From: Acinetobacter variabilis
GTDB taxonomy: Bacteria > Pseudomonadota > Gammaproteobacteria > Pseudomonadales > Moraxellaceae
Direction: 5' to 3'
Length of the DNA stretch: 64,000 bases
NCBI RefSeq assembly: GCF_000369625.1
Contig: NZ_KB850113.1
Location: forward strand, 153,850-217,849
A program made the translations under genes and the position numbers. Shown piece after piece: positions 44,283 through 54,547 of the stretch (position 1 is the first letter of the stretch; every line of letters begins with the position of its first letter). The notes beneath the pieces were generated by a model. That model did no database searches and had not been told where the DNA came from. It worked only from the letters and a program-made list of their open reading frames with translations.

Positions 44283-44831
44283 ATGAGCGAATTCAAGCAA
44301 TTTTCTAGGATTCAGAATACTGCTTTAGATCTGGAAAGTTTTGATCCGATCCAGTCTTTTCCTGAATGTGGTGGAGTCGGCGTATTTATCGGAACGGTAC
44401 GCAATCACCATGAAGGTAAAGCGGTCAAGGCACTGAAATATACGGCCTATGCACCTGTTGCAGAAAAAATGATTCGCCAGATTGAACAGGAAATCCAGGC
44501 CAAATACGGCGTATCCTATGTGCGGGTGATTCATCGAATTGGGGCATTAGATATTGGTGAAAAAGCCATTATCGCGATTGCTTATGCTGCACATCGACGT
44601 GAGGCTTTTGCCGCTTGTGAGGAAGCAGTGGAGCGGGTTAAACATGAAGTACCAGTCTGGAAAGAAGAGTTTTATATGGATGGCAGCAGTCAATATGTTG
44701 AGGGATGTTGTATCCGTAAAGATGTAGAAACTGCTCACATGCATCATCATCCAAAACATTCAGATGAGACGCATCAACATTGCCATCATGCCAAAGAGAA
44801 TACGCCATTCATCTATCAATGGCCAATATAA
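44283..44831 (+). CDS. moaE: Molybdopterin synthase large subunit MoaE with His-rich tail
   Basis: 182 aa. Core motifs of MoaE: GGVGVFIGTVRNHHEGKAV, VIHRIGALDIGEKAI and VPVWKEEFYMDGSSQYVEG. Joins MoaD to convert precursor Z to molybdopterin. Longer than most MoaE (about 150 aa) through a tail rich in His (HMHHHPKH, HQHCHHAK), which could bind metal ions. Confidence 0.9.
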   Translation: MSEFKQFSRIQNTALDLESFDPIQSFPECGGVGVFIGTVRNHHEGKAVKALKYTAYAPVAEKMIRQIEQEIQAKYGVSYVRVIHRIGALDIGEKAIIAIAYAAHRREAFAACEEAVERVKHEVPVWKEEFYMDGSSQYVEGCCIRKDVETAHMHHHPKHSDETHQHCHHAKENTPFIYQWPI

Positions 44832-44880
44832 GTCAGAACATACACACGTTTAAAGAAGAAATGAACTATAGGATCATGCA

Positions 44881-45804
44881 ATGAAAAATGTCGGGATGAA
44901 AGCAGAAAGTTATCGGACTGCAGTAGCTACAGGGATTCTGCATGCACCGCCACATTGCATTGAATTATTACGGAATGGCAATACGGAAAAGGGTGATGCA
45001 CTAAAGACAGCTCGCATCGCCGGGATTTTAGGGGCTAAACGAACCGATGAACTGATTCCACTTTGTCATCCCTTACCAATTTATCGTGCAGATGTGGAGT
45101 ATGAGCTGTGTGATGCGCATGTCGAAATTATTGCCACAGTAGAGACTATTGGTCCAACTGGTGTGGAAATGGAAGCTTTGACTGCCGTTAGTCTGGCTGG
45201 ATTGACCCTTTACGATATGCTCAAACCACATTGTGAACCGGAAGATCTATGTCTGGATCAATGTAAATTACAAAAGAAAAAAGGCGGTAAATCGCATTTT
45301 ACCCGTGTCTTAAAAGAAGCCTTGCCAGCATCCATCATTGTGCTTTCAGATACAGTCGCTGCCGGTAAAAAACCGGATACAGCAGGGCAAAATGTCCTAA
45401 AAATATTACAAGAAGCCAATTTTGAAAATATTGCCTATCAGGTAATTCCAGACGACCCTGAACAGTTATTGGCACTAGTTGAACAGCAAAAAAATGACTA
45501 TCCATTGATCCTGACTGTGGGTGGAACAGGCCTAGGTCCTAAAGATCTAACGGTTGAAACTTTACAGCCTTTACTGAAACGGAAAATTCCTGGACTCATG
45601 GAAGCTTCACGCAGTTTCGGGCAGAAACGCACGCCTTATGCGGCTTTAAGTCGTGGCGTTGCTGGCTATATTGATAACAGTTTGGTAATGACTTTACCGG
45701 GCAGCCGACAAGGGGCAAAAGAATCTTTAATTGCTGTACTACCAGCGTTGGTACATTTATTTGATGTGCAAAAAAATATTCCACATCAAGGCGGTTATCA
45801 ATAA
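44881..45804 (+). CDS. moaCB: Bifunctional MoaC-MoaB molybdenum cofactor protein
   Basis: 307 aa. Residues 1-150 are MoaC, cyclic pyranopterin monophosphate synthase (TGILHAPPHC; GAKRTDELIPLCHPLPI; VETIGPTGVEMEAL). Residues 155-307 are a MoaB/MogA-type molybdopterin adenylyltransferase domain (ILTVGGTGLGPKDLT; VMTLPGSRQGAKESL). Both acts belong to the same pathway. Its stop overlaps the moeA start by one base. Confidence 0.9.
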   Translation: MKNVGMKAESYRTAVATGILHAPPHCIELLRNGNTEKGDALKTARIAGILGAKRTDELIPLCHPLPIYRADVEYELCDAHVEIIATVETIGPTGVEMEALTAVSLAGLTLYDMLKPHCEPEDLCLDQCKLQKKKGGKSHFTRVLKEALPASIIVLSDTVAAGKKPDTAGQNVLKILQEANFENIAYQVIPDDPEQLLALVEQQKNDYPLILTVGGTGLGPKDLTVETLQPLLKRKIPGLMEASRSFGQKRTPYAALSRGVAGYIDNSLVMTLPGSRQGAKESLIAVLPALVHLFDVQKNIPHQGGYQ

Positions 45805-47033
45805 TGTCTGGATGCGGAGCAGAACATGATCTGATTACAGTCGATCAGGCTTTAGAATTAATTTTGCAGCATACTCAAGTGTTAGCAACTGAACGATTGA
45901 AGTTGAATCAGGCCTTAAATCGTTATCTGGCAGAAGATATTTATTCTGGGATTAATCTACCGTTATTTTCGCAAAGTGCCGTAGATGGTTATGCGTTGTG
46001 TACCCAATCTGCAATTGAACCAGAAAGTGAGTTTCAGCTCATCGGTGAAATTCGGGCGGGACAACAGGATGAGATAGAACTCCAAGCCGGACAAGCGGTG
46101 CGGATTTTTACCGGTGCTAAAATTCCGCTTGGGGCTACTACGGTCGCACGACAGGAAATTGTTCAAGTGATTGATTCATCCAGAATCAAAATTACGGAAC
46201 AGCTTAAAGTTCATGCCGATATTCGCGATGTGGGCGAAGAAATTTCAGCCGGGCAATTATTAGCCAATAAAGGTCAGCAACTGTCAGTCGGTGCAATTGC
46301 CTCTTTAAGTATGGCGGGGATCAATACTGTTGAGGTTCTTCAATATCCTAAAGTGGCTGTAGTTATTACAGGTGATGAAGTTGCTGAAAGTATAGAAGAC
46401 TTTGTAGCGGGTAAAATCTTTGATGCCAACGGTCCCTTGATTGAAGCTTGGTTTCAGCAAGTCGGGCAGCAAGTTGAAATTTTTCATGTTGCAGATACTG
46501 AGGCGGCAGTACGGAATCTCATTCAAGAATTATCAGCAAGCCATGACCTGATTTTAACCACGGGTGGGGTATCTGTCGGAGATTATGATTTCATTCGGCC
46601 TGTAGCACTAAATTTAGGTTTCGAACAGATATTCTGGAAAGTAAAACAGAAGCCGGGCAAGCCGATGTTCTTTGCTCAGTTACAGCGCGATGATAGTTCA
46701 CATTGTTATCTGCTGGGTTTACCGGGAAATCCCGCAGCAGTGTATGTGGGCATACAGATATACACCGCAACTTTATTAAATGCCTTACAAGGACACAAAT
46801 CTCAGCCGAACTGGTTTAATGCTGTACTCACCCATGATCTAAAAATGGATGCCAGAGAGCGCTTTTTAAGAATGTCCGCCAGTTTTGAGCAGTCGGTTTT
46901 ACGAGTTAAAAGTCTGCCCAAACAGCAATCACATATGCTGAGCAATCTCATGCAGGCCAATTGTCTGGTTCGAATTCCGGCAGGAAAAAGCCTAAAAGAA
47001 GGGGATATTGTTCAAGGTTTATTTATTCACTGA
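45804..47033 (+). CDS. moeA: Molybdopterin molybdenumtransferase MoeA
   Basis: 409 aa. Inserts molybdate into adenylated molybdopterin. Motifs: LPLFSQSAVDGYALC near residue 55, FTGAKIPLGATTVARQE, VVITGDEV, TTGGVSVGDYD and LLGLPGNPAAVYVG. Length is usual (E. coli MoeA 411). Coupled to moaCB by a one-base overlap. Confidence 0.92.
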   Translation: MSGCGAEHDLITVDQALELILQHTQVLATERLKLNQALNRYLAEDIYSGINLPLFSQSAVDGYALCTQSAIEPESEFQLIGEIRAGQQDEIELQAGQAVRIFTGAKIPLGATTVARQEIVQVIDSSRIKITEQLKVHADIRDVGEEISAGQLLANKGQQLSVGAIASLSMAGINTVEVLQYPKVAVVITGDEVAESIEDFVAGKIFDANGPLIEAWFQQVGQQVEIFHVADTEAAVRNLIQELSASHDLILTTGGVSVGDYDFIRPVALNLGFEQIFWKVKQKPGKPMFFAQLQRDDSSHCYLLGLPGNPAAVYVGIQIYTATLLNALQGHKSQPNWFNAVLTHDLKMDARERFLRMSASFEQSVLRVKSLPKQQSHMLSNLMQANCLVRIPAGKSLKEGDIVQGLFIH

Positions 47034-47047
47034 TGGGGAAGATGCAC

Positions 47048-47809
47048 ATGAAAAAATCTCTGTTTTTAACCATGTGCATTGCCACGATGTTGTCCTCCGT
47101 CCATGCAGGAACAGTGAAAGTTTACGCCGCAGCGAGTCTAAATAATGCTGTGACCGAAATTTCCAGAACTTACCAAGCTCAACATCCACAAACTAAGATT
47201 ATTTCCGTATTTGGTGCATCTTCTACTTTAGCCAAGCAGATCGAAGCAGGAGCCAGTAGTGATCTATACTTTTCAGCTGATCAGGATTGGATGAATTATC
47301 TGGTACAAAAGAAACTGATTAATTCCAGTTCAGTTCATCCCATCCTGTTAAATCAGTTGGTGGCCATTAGTCCCAAACATCTGACTATTCATTTTAAACC
47401 CCAATCCAATTTTGATTTTGCCCAATCTTTTAAAGGTTATGTATGTACCGGGCAAATGGAGTCAGTGCCTGCCGGGAAATATGCTAAGCAAAGTCTGACC
47501 AAACTGAACTGGTTAAATGGCTTGAAAGGACGAATTGTTGGAACAGATGATGTACGCTCGACTTTGGCTTTTGTCGAACGAGGTGAATGTAAAGTTGGGA
47601 TTGTCTATAAAACTGATGCCTTGATCAGCCGAAAAGTGAAAATTATTGGTACCTTCCCGGCAGATTCGCATCATCCGATTATTTATCCGATTGCGTTGAC
47701 CAAACAGGGCGAAAAAAATGCGGATGCCATTCAATTTGAACAATTTATACAAAAAAGTACACAGGCCAAAGTCATCTTTCAAAAATATGGATTTAGGCTG
47801 AATCCCTAG
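47048..47809 (+). CDS. modA: Molybdate ABC transporter periplasmic protein ModA
   Basis: 253 aa from ATG 47048, after GGGGAAG; a longer frame from 46961 would cover the end of moeA. Signal peptide MKKSLFLTMCIATMLSSVHA, then the binding protein start VKVYAAASLNNAVTEI and FGASSTLAKQIEAGASSDLY typical of molybdate and tungstate binding proteins. Feeds ModB and ModC encoded next. Confidence 0.88.
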   Translation: MKKSLFLTMCIATMLSSVHAGTVKVYAAASLNNAVTEISRTYQAQHPQTKIISVFGASSTLAKQIEAGASSDLYFSADQDWMNYLVQKKLINSSSVHPILLNQLVAISPKHLTIHFKPQSNFDFAQSFKGYVCTGQMESVPAGKYAKQSLTKLNWLNGLKGRIVGTDDVRSTLAFVERGECKVGIVYKTDALISRKVKIIGTFPADSHHPIIYPIALTKQGEKNADAIQFEQFIQKSTQAKVIFQKYGFRLNP

Positions 47810-47835
47810 ACAATGACTGGAGAAATAACTGCAAG

Positions 47836-48519
47836 ATGTTAAGTCTAGAAGAACTAAGTGCGCTATATCTGTCTGCCAAAGTGGCCAGCTTTGCAACCTT
47901 ATTCTGCTTACCTTTTGCAGTAGCATTGGCTTGGGTTTTGGCCAGATATGAATTTCGGCTTAAGTTTGTGGTCGAAGCATGTTTGCAATTGCCTATGGTG
48001 CTGCCACCTGTGGTCTTGGGTTATCTGCTTCTGGTGCTGTTTGGCAATCAAGGCATGATTGGCCAATATTTCAATACACTCGGACTGCAACTGGCATTTA
48101 ACTGGAAAGGGGCAGTATTGGCCTCGATGATTGTGGCATTCCCATTGATGGTGCAACCGATTCGTCTGTCTTTTCAGCTTATGAATCAGCAACTCGAACA
48201 TATCGCAGGTTCATTGGGCGCAGCACCGTGGAAAGTATTTTGGAATATCAATTTACCTCTGGCGATTCCCGGTATGCTGATTGGCAGCATCTTGTGTTTT
48301 AGCCGCAGTCTGGGTGAGTTTGGCGCCACCATTACTTTTGTGGGAAATATTCCGAATGAAACCCGCACTATTCCCATCGCAATTTATTCCTTACTGCAAC
48401 AACCAAATGGTGAAGAAATGGCGATGCGTCTGGTGACATTGTCTATTTTCTTGGCATTTACTGCCTTAATTGCCAATTATTTTATTTTGCAAAACTATCA
48501 ACGGAAATTGGGAGGCTGA
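47836..48519 (+). CDS. modB: Molybdate ABC transporter permease ModB
   Basis: 227 aa, five or so membrane helices; LPMVLPPVVLGYLLL and the EAA loop (AAPWKVFWNINLPLAIPGM) that contacts the ATPase; GEFGATITFVGNIP is typical of ModB. AUG is preceded at a long distance by GGAG. Confidence 0.88.
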   Translation: MLSLEELSALYLSAKVASFATLFCLPFAVALAWVLARYEFRLKFVVEACLQLPMVLPPVVLGYLLLVLFGNQGMIGQYFNTLGLQLAFNWKGAVLASMIVAFPLMVQPIRLSFQLMNQQLEHIAGSLGAAPWKVFWNINLPLAIPGMLIGSILCFSRSLGEFGATITFVGNIPNETRTIPIAIYSLLQQPNGEEMAMRLVTLSIFLAFTALIANYFILQNYQRKLGG

Positions 48520-48520
48520 A

Positions 48521-49162
48521 ATGTTGAAATGTGATTTTCAATATCAACAAGCCGATTTCGGGTTGAATATTAAACTGGAAATGTCGCAGCAACTATTAGG
48601 GATTGTCGGTACATCTGGAAGTGGAAAAAGTACTTTACTCAAAAATATTGTCGGACTATTAAAACCTGACCAAGGATATATTCAGTTTAATCAGCAGGAC
48701 TTAATCAATACAGAAAAGAAAATTAATATTCCAATGCATCAGCGCAAGATTGCATTAGTTTTCCAGAATGCTTTGCTGTTTCCACATATGAACGTGCAGC
48801 AGAACCTATGCTATGCAGAAAAACTGGTATCTAGAGAAAATCGAAAATTCCAGTTTGAAGACATCGTAGAATTATTAGAATTAAAACCTTTAATATATCG
48901 TAGAGCACACCAGCTCTCAGGTGGAGAAGCGCAGCGCGTTTCTATTGGCCGAGCATTACTGTCTTCACCGAATCTTTTATTGCTGGATGAACCTTTAACA
49001 GGCCTGGATCAGCAGTTAAAACAACAGATTTTACCTTTTCTAAAACGGATGAAAGATGAGTTAAATCTACCCATGATTTATGTGACCCATCATTTAGAAG
49101 AGTTAGCTTACTTAGAAGCTGAAACTGTACAGTTCAAACAGGGCATATTAATCAGGAACTGA
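48521..49162 (+). CDS. modC: Molybdate ABC transporter ATPase ModC, short form
   Basis: 213 aa from ATG 48521, with GGGAGGC just before it. ABC ATPase: Walker A GTSGSGKST, signature LSGGEAQRVSIGRAL, Walker B LLLLDEP. It ends soon after the H loop (YVTHHLEELAY), so the C-terminal TOBE/Mop molybdate-sensing domain of the usual 350-aa ModC is absent. Its end overlaps the convergent GGDEF/EAL gene by 11 bp. Confidence 0.85.
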   Translation: MLKCDFQYQQADFGLNIKLEMSQQLLGIVGTSGSGKSTLLKNIVGLLKPDQGYIQFNQQDLINTEKKINIPMHQRKIALVFQNALLFPHMNVQQNLCYAEKLVSRENRKFQFEDIVELLELKPLIYRRAHQLSGGEAQRVSIGRALLSSPNLLLLDEPLTGLDQQLKQQILPFLKRMKDELNLPMIYVTHHLEELAYLEAETVQFKQGILIRN

Positions 49163-51704
49163 TTAACTCCAGCTGATTGAGCCGGGCAGGTTTTGCATAA
49201 TAAAAACCTTGCAGATAATCACAATGATGCGATTTTAAACACTCAGCCTGTTCAGGATTTTCAATTCCTTCCGCAACAACTTCCAGATCCAGCTTATGTG
49301 CTAGGGTAATCATAGCTTCAATAATTGCCTCATCTCGTAGATTGCCGGGTAAATGCTGGACAAAGCTGCGATCCAATTTGATCTCATCAATCGGTAAGCT
49401 ACGTAAATAACTTAAACTCGAATAACCAGTGCCAAAGTCATCTACCGACACTTTAATACCCAAAGCCCGGACATTTTTTAAGATCTCAATCGACTTATCA
49501 CCGCTAGCAATCAACATACTTTCAGTTACTTCCAGTTTTAGTAACTCATGTGGGAATTCAATTTCTGCTAATAATTGCTGTAGATCGCTTAGGAATCCGC
49601 TTCTTTTAAACTGTAAAGGAGATAGATTGATGGCAACCGAAATTTGAGTCTCATGCTGCATATTCCAGGCTTTGACTTCCTCACAAGCCTGTCTGAGTAC
49701 CCATTCGCCGATCGAGACGATTTGACCGGTCCTTTCTGCAAAAGGAATAAAATCGGCAGGAGAAATAAAGCCTTTTTCTGGATGTTGCCAGCGGATCAAA
49801 GCTTCCAGACATTTGACCTTACCCGTTTCACTGTCCAGAATTGGCTGATAAAACAGTTTAAATTGCTGTTCATGCAGCGCGACCATCAGTTCATGACGAA
49901 GCTGTACATAATCTACCTTCGGTAAAGGCTCTTTCGTGAAATTATACCAGTGCCAGGTATTACCCCCTTCGGCATTGGCGTCACGCATGGCATCTTTAGC
50001 AGCATTGATAAACTGCTTAACACATTTAATGTCTGGATCAGCATCAGCGACACCAATACTGGCACTCAGGTGAATATCATAGCCATCCACATGGAAAGGT
50101 TGAGATAATCCGGCGATGATTTCTTCGGCACGTACAGCGACTTGCTTGAGATCAGTCATTTGAGTTAATAAAATTGCAAACTCATCTCCTGAAAATCTGG
50201 AAATCACATCTTCAGGCTGCAGATTTTGACTCAGACGATTGCCCACCAGTTTTAAAATTTTATCGCCAATATCATGACCGAGGCTTTGATTCAAAGGTTC
50301 AAAATCATCCAGATCCAGATATAAAAGCACCAGATTTGCAGAACCTGTCTGAGCTAAATGCAGTTTTTCCTGTATCACTTTTTCAAACAGCTTATTGTTA
50401 ATAAAGCCGGTTAAATGGTCATGTGATTCCTGATAAGCGATTAGTTCTTGCTGGGCAACATGCTGACTCACATCCTGTTGAATAGCAATAAAATGAGTGC
50501 ATTTATGATTTTCATCAAAGACCGGGCCGAGATTCAGCTTGTTCCAGAACCAGTGTCCATCCTTACGATAATTTTTCAGGACAATCTTGATTTCAGATTT
50601 ATTCTGAATGGCTTCGCTGATTTGCTGGACGCTTTCCGCTGAAGTATCGGGTCCCTGCAAGATGCGGCAATTTTTCCCTTTGAGTTCTTCCAGACTATAA
50701 CCGGTAATCTGCTCAAAGGCCGGATTAACATATTCAATAGGCTGGTCATTTTCTGCCGAAGTTAAAATAATGCCATGCGGATTTGCATCGACACTACGTT
50801 TCATTAAGCGCAGCATTTCATTGTTTTGATAGCGTTCAGTAATGTCGCGTGCCACGCTAAAGATACCGACAATTTCCTCATTCACTTTAATTGGCAAAAA
50901 AGTTAAATCGAGCCAGTATTTCTGTCCTGCCGAGTTATGTGCCTGAACTTCAAGATGTCCAGTCAAGCCATGCTTGGCCTGCTCAAAGGCTTCTAAGGCA
51001 AGAGGGCGATGTTCAGGTTCAATAAAATGATCAATTTTAGTTCCGATATGCGATTTAACACCAACTTCGTTAAAAAACTTGGTGGCCAGATTGGCATCTA
51101 CAATATTGCCATCCAGATTGTGCTCAAAAATTGCATCGGGATGAAAAGAGAAAAATGACTGATATTTATCTTTGAGTTGATTTCGTTTTTTGCGTTCTTC
51201 ATACAGCTCAAAGGTTAAGGCGATCAGCGAAGCTGCATATTGCAGCAGGTCAATTTCATTGGGAGTAGGAGACTTGATCGAACGATAATACGTACCAAAA
51301 GAGCCAAAAAGTTTGCCACTCCCATGGGCAATTGGTAGGGACCAGCAGGCTCTTAAACCATTTTGTTTAACCAGATCTTTATATGCGACCCAGTTTGGAT
51401 CATTGAGTAAATCCTCACAGACCACTAAACGACGATGATATGCAGCTGCACCATAAGCGCCTACATTCGGACCGATTTTTAGATCCTTTAAAGCGGCTAT
51501 ATATTCTCTGGAAAAATAGGCTGGTTCTTTTATTAAATTAAGCGTTTGTTCCTGTTCCGAATACAACATGACAGATACCAACGCATCCGGAATTTTATCC
51601 CCTAACCATGCGGTAATCGCATCTATGATATCCTCTAAGGCAGCAGCTTGACCAATCAGATTAAAAATCTCTTGGCTGGTGCCTCCATTATAAAAAGAAG
51701 TCAT
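49152..51704 (-). CDS. GAF-PAS-PAS-GGDEF-EAL cyclic-di-GMP protein
   Basis: 850 aa, cytoplasmic. Domain order: GAF (about 15-165), two PAS (about 185-300 and 305-420; the second has YVNPAFEQITGYSLEEL), GGDEF (430-590) with the site as SGDEF, and EAL (605-845) with EALIRW, NLSPLQFKRSGF and DDFGTGYSSLSYL. The EAL part keeps its main motifs and is probably an active phosphodiesterase. The altered GGDEF site might be weak or regulatory. The GAF and PAS parts sense an unknown signal. Stands alone on the minus strand. Confidence 0.85.
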   Translation of the reverse strand: MTSFYNGGTSQEIFNLIGQAAALEDIIDAITAWLGDKIPDALVSVMLYSEQEQTLNLIKEPAYFSREYIAALKDLKIGPNVGAYGAAAYHRRLVVCEDLLNDPNWVAYKDLVKQNGLRACWSLPIAHGSGKLFGSFGTYYRSIKSPTPNEIDLLQYAASLIALTFELYEERKKRNQLKDKYQSFFSFHPDAIFEHNLDGNIVDANLATKFFNEVGVKSHIGTKIDHFIEPEHRPLALEAFEQAKHGLTGHLEVQAHNSAGQKYWLDLTFLPIKVNEEIVGIFSVARDITERYQNNEMLRLMKRSVDANPHGIILTSAENDQPIEYVNPAFEQITGYSLEELKGKNCRILQGPDTSAESVQQISEAIQNKSEIKIVLKNYRKDGHWFWNKLNLGPVFDENHKCTHFIAIQQDVSQHVAQQELIAYQESHDHLTGFINNKLFEKVIQEKLHLAQTGSANLVLLYLDLDDFEPLNQSLGHDIGDKILKLVGNRLSQNLQPEDVISRFSGDEFAILLTQMTDLKQVAVRAEEIIAGLSQPFHVDGYDIHLSASIGVADADPDIKCVKQFINAAKDAMRDANAEGGNTWHWYNFTKEPLPKVDYVQLRHELMVALHEQQFKLFYQPILDSETGKVKCLEALIRWQHPEKGFISPADFIPFAERTGQIVSIGEWVLRQACEEVKAWNMQHETQISVAINLSPLQFKRSGFLSDLQQLLAEIEFPHELLKLEVTESMLIASGDKSIEILKNVRALGIKVSVDDFGTGYSSLSYLRSLPIDEIKLDRSFVQHLPGNLRDEAIIEAMITLAHKLDLEVVAEGIENPEQAECLKSHHCDYLQGFYYAKPARLNQLELISS

Positions 51705-53173
51705 ATTGTATCCTTAAGTATAAACCTCTATATAAACCTAGAAGTATTAGAGAAATTATACTGTTTTTTGGAATTAAAGATCTAAACGCTATAACACAAT
51801 AACAAAATAATATATTTAAATTATCTACTTAATAACTGTATAAAAATATTATTACTAGGCACTTTTTTCACCTGTCACCACACGATTTCTCCCTAAATGT
51901 TTGGCTTGATATAAATTTGTATCTGCTTGTTTTAAAACTTCTTTAATATCAGAAGAAGTTAAAGGCCAGTGTGCAATACCAAGTGAGGCAGTCACTACAC
52001 CAACTTCTAGTAAATAAGTCGATGCCAGTTTGTGCCTTAATCTTTCAGCAATTTTAGTGGCTTGTGAAATCTCTTTAACTGGCGCAAGAATAATAAACTC
52101 TTCACCGCCGACCCGACAGCAAATATCCTGTTCACGAAAACTTTCCCGAATGAATCCGGCAACTTTGGTTAATACCACATCACCCATATCATGCCCATGA
52201 CGATCATTAATTTTCTTGAAATAGTCAATATCTAAAACCACCACAGCAAAATAAATTTTATTGCTAATCAAATCATTTAAAAATAGTTCAAAGCCACGGC
52301 GATTATAAAAGCCGGTTAAAGGATCGGTTAAAGTGTCCTGTTTAAGTTCTTCGATTTCCTGATTAAAAACGTTTACGCTAGATAATAGGGACTTCTTGAA
52401 TTTAAAAACTTCAAAATACCAAGGCTTAATATGATTAATCTTTTCAGTGATACCTGGATCATTCAAATGACTTGCCATTTTGGCAAGATCATTTAATGGA
52501 GAGGTAATAAATTTTGAAATACGCCAGATGATTAAAAAGATAATAATATAGATAACAAAAATTGTGCCAATCACTTTGTAGGCAAGAAGACGGGCTTGGG
52601 CGAATAAATCTTCTGTAGGCTGCTGAAACACCACGGTCCAGTTAGTCGTAGGAATTTTTGCAAAACTTACTAGTTCGCTAACTCCCATATCGTTGTTTAA
52701 TTTTATTTTTCCTGAGCTATGAGACTCCATATAAGCTAAACCGGTATTGTGTTGGAATGTTTTTCCAATTTTCTCTCTTTCTGGATGATAAATAATTTTA
52801 TCTTCTTTATCAAAAACATATAAATAGCTATTTTTATAACCATAATTTTCGCTTAAAATTGTCTTTAATAAGGATTCTTCATGTAAATAGATAAACCCTG
52901 CAATAAAGCCTTGGTATTTATTATTCTGATCAAAGATGGGAAAACTAACCAGGACGACTAGATTACCTTTTAATGAATAATATGGTGAGGAAATATAAGG
53001 CTTCTTTGATTCGAGTGATTTGCTAAAGCCCAAAGACCGGATAATCGCAACTTTATCTAATTTCAAGGTTTCAGGCGCATATTCGATGACATGACCATCT
53101 GCATCGCTGATCAAAACACTGCTAAAAGAATTAGATTGTTGAATCAATCTGTTTAATTCAGTTTTTAATAACT

Positions 53174-54274
53174 TAGGACTTACGCATTGACGGATTCAAA
53201 AAAGTATTAAAATACTTTATAAAGTATCTGTGATCAGACGAATTAAACATGCTTCTACAGCAACTTGTACATTACCCATTTATATGGGCTTTCTCATGAC
53301 AGAACCGAACTCTATTAGCTGCACACAACTTGCCGAGACTTATAACATCTCGCATGATAGTGTAAATCGCTTTCTAGAACGTGAAGACTACACACCTCAC
53401 GACCTATATCAAGAAGCAATTCAACATATTGATAATAATAAACTTATAGTCAGTATTGATGATACTGTTTTAGATAAACCCTATAGTCAACATATGGACT
53501 TGGTTAGCTATTTTTGGTCAGGCAAACACCACCGATCCGTCAAGGGTATTAATCTCATTACCTTGTATGCGACAGATCAGAATGGTCAAAATATTCCAAT
53601 TAATTTCCGAATTTATGACAAATCTGAAAGTAAAACCAAGAATGATTACTTTATGGATATGTTAAGTGAAGTACTCAATTGGGGTGCAAAGATTCAATTT
53701 ATTACAGGTGATAGTTGGTATTCATCGACTGGAAATCTAAAAACCATAAGAAAATATGGTATTCGATTTATGTTTGGTATCGACTGTAACCGTAAGGTTT
53801 CCCCAGAAAAAGGACAATGGTTTCAACTGCGTTTATTGCCAAATTTCCATCAGGGTCAAGTGGTCTGGCTCAAAGATTTTGGCTTTGTACAATTATTTAA
53901 GACTCAGTTAAAAGAACAGCAGAGGTTTTATATTGTGCATCAAGATGAAGATGATTTATTGTCCTTTGAGGGTTTTGATGAATTACATTCAAGTCATTGG
54001 AAAATAGAGCAATATCACCGGGTGATTAAACAGGTTTGTCATATTGAAAAGTTTCAAGTAAGACGATCTAAACTGATTTTGAATCATATTTTTTCAGCCT
54101 TGATGGCCTACGTCGAGATACAAAAGAACCAGTTTGAGCGGATCTTTGAAAATGTATATCGTTGGCAGAAGAAATTATTTAGACCAGTTATCAAAAACTT
54201 CATTGATGACTTTATTCTCGATAAAAATCATCTGCTACCACAGAGAATCTTTAAATAATAGTGCGTAAGTCCTA
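53174..54274 (+). mobile_element. Complete ISAba11-like element (IS701 family)
   Basis: 1101 bp with perfect 13-bp inverted repeats TAGGACTTACGCA/TGCGTAAGTCCTA. The 5-bp target duplication TAACT is present at 53169-53173 and 54275-54279. Length, ends and transposase fit ISAba11 as remembered. Confidence 0.93.
53230..54258 (+). CDS. IS701-family transposase
   Basis: 342 aa from GTG. DDE transposase with SIDDTVLDKPYS, a second Asp in ITGDSWYSS, and the Glu region HWKIEQYHRVIKQVCHIEKF. It is complete, and the perfect target repeats imply recent transposition. A shorter start at an internal ATG is possible. Confidence 0.9.
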   Translation: MIRRIKHASTATCTLPIYMGFLMTEPNSISCTQLAETYNISHDSVNRFLEREDYTPHDLYQEAIQHIDNNKLIVSIDDTVLDKPYSQHMDLVSYFWSGKHHRSVKGINLITLYATDQNGQNIPINFRIYDKSESKTKNDYFMDMLSEVLNWGAKIQFITGDSWYSSTGNLKTIRKYGIRFMFGIDCNRKVSPEKGQWFQLRLLPNFHQGQVVWLKDFGFVQLFKTQLKEQQRFYIVHQDEDDLLSFEGFDELHSSHWKIEQYHRVIKQVCHIEKFQVRRSKLILNHIFSALMAYVEIQKNQFERIFENVYRWQKKLFRPVIKNFIDDFILDKNHLLPQRIFK

Positions 54275-54547
54275 TAACTGCTCATTATGAAAGCCATTAT
54301 TAATAATATTGGCACTGAGGCTTAAATCATTAAATATATTTTTAAAATATAAATCAGAAATAGAAGCAACTTTAGCTGCATACTCATAATTAGTTGCAAG
54401 AGAATTATTAATCAGTTGCTGTCGGTGAATTACATTGCTCACAATCAATGTAATTGAAAAAAGAATCACCAGACTCACAAGTAAAAGGATTAAAATCAAT
54501 TTACGTAAATTAAGTTTGAGTGAAATGAGCAACTTTTGAACACTCAT

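Larger units (their letters stand above)
51855..54547 (-). pseudogene. Membrane diguanylate cyclase interrupted by an ISAba11-like element
   Basis: Two minus-strand pieces: the N-terminus (54547 down to 54275, MSVQKLLISLKLNLRK, one membrane helix and the start of a sensor domain ending NNGFHNEQL) and the remainder (53173 down to 51855: Cache-like periplasmic sensor, second helix, HAMP-like segment and GGDEF with an intact GGEEF site in CRVGGEEFIIL). The IS at 53174-54274 splits them. Removing the IS and one TAACT copy restores a continuous frame across EQLLKTELN. The downstream piece might be translated alone but would lack the first helix. Confidence 0.92.

Noticed and set aside
46961..47047. 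Longer N-terminus for ModA
   Set aside because: Overlaps moeA and would bury the signal peptide that starts at 47048.
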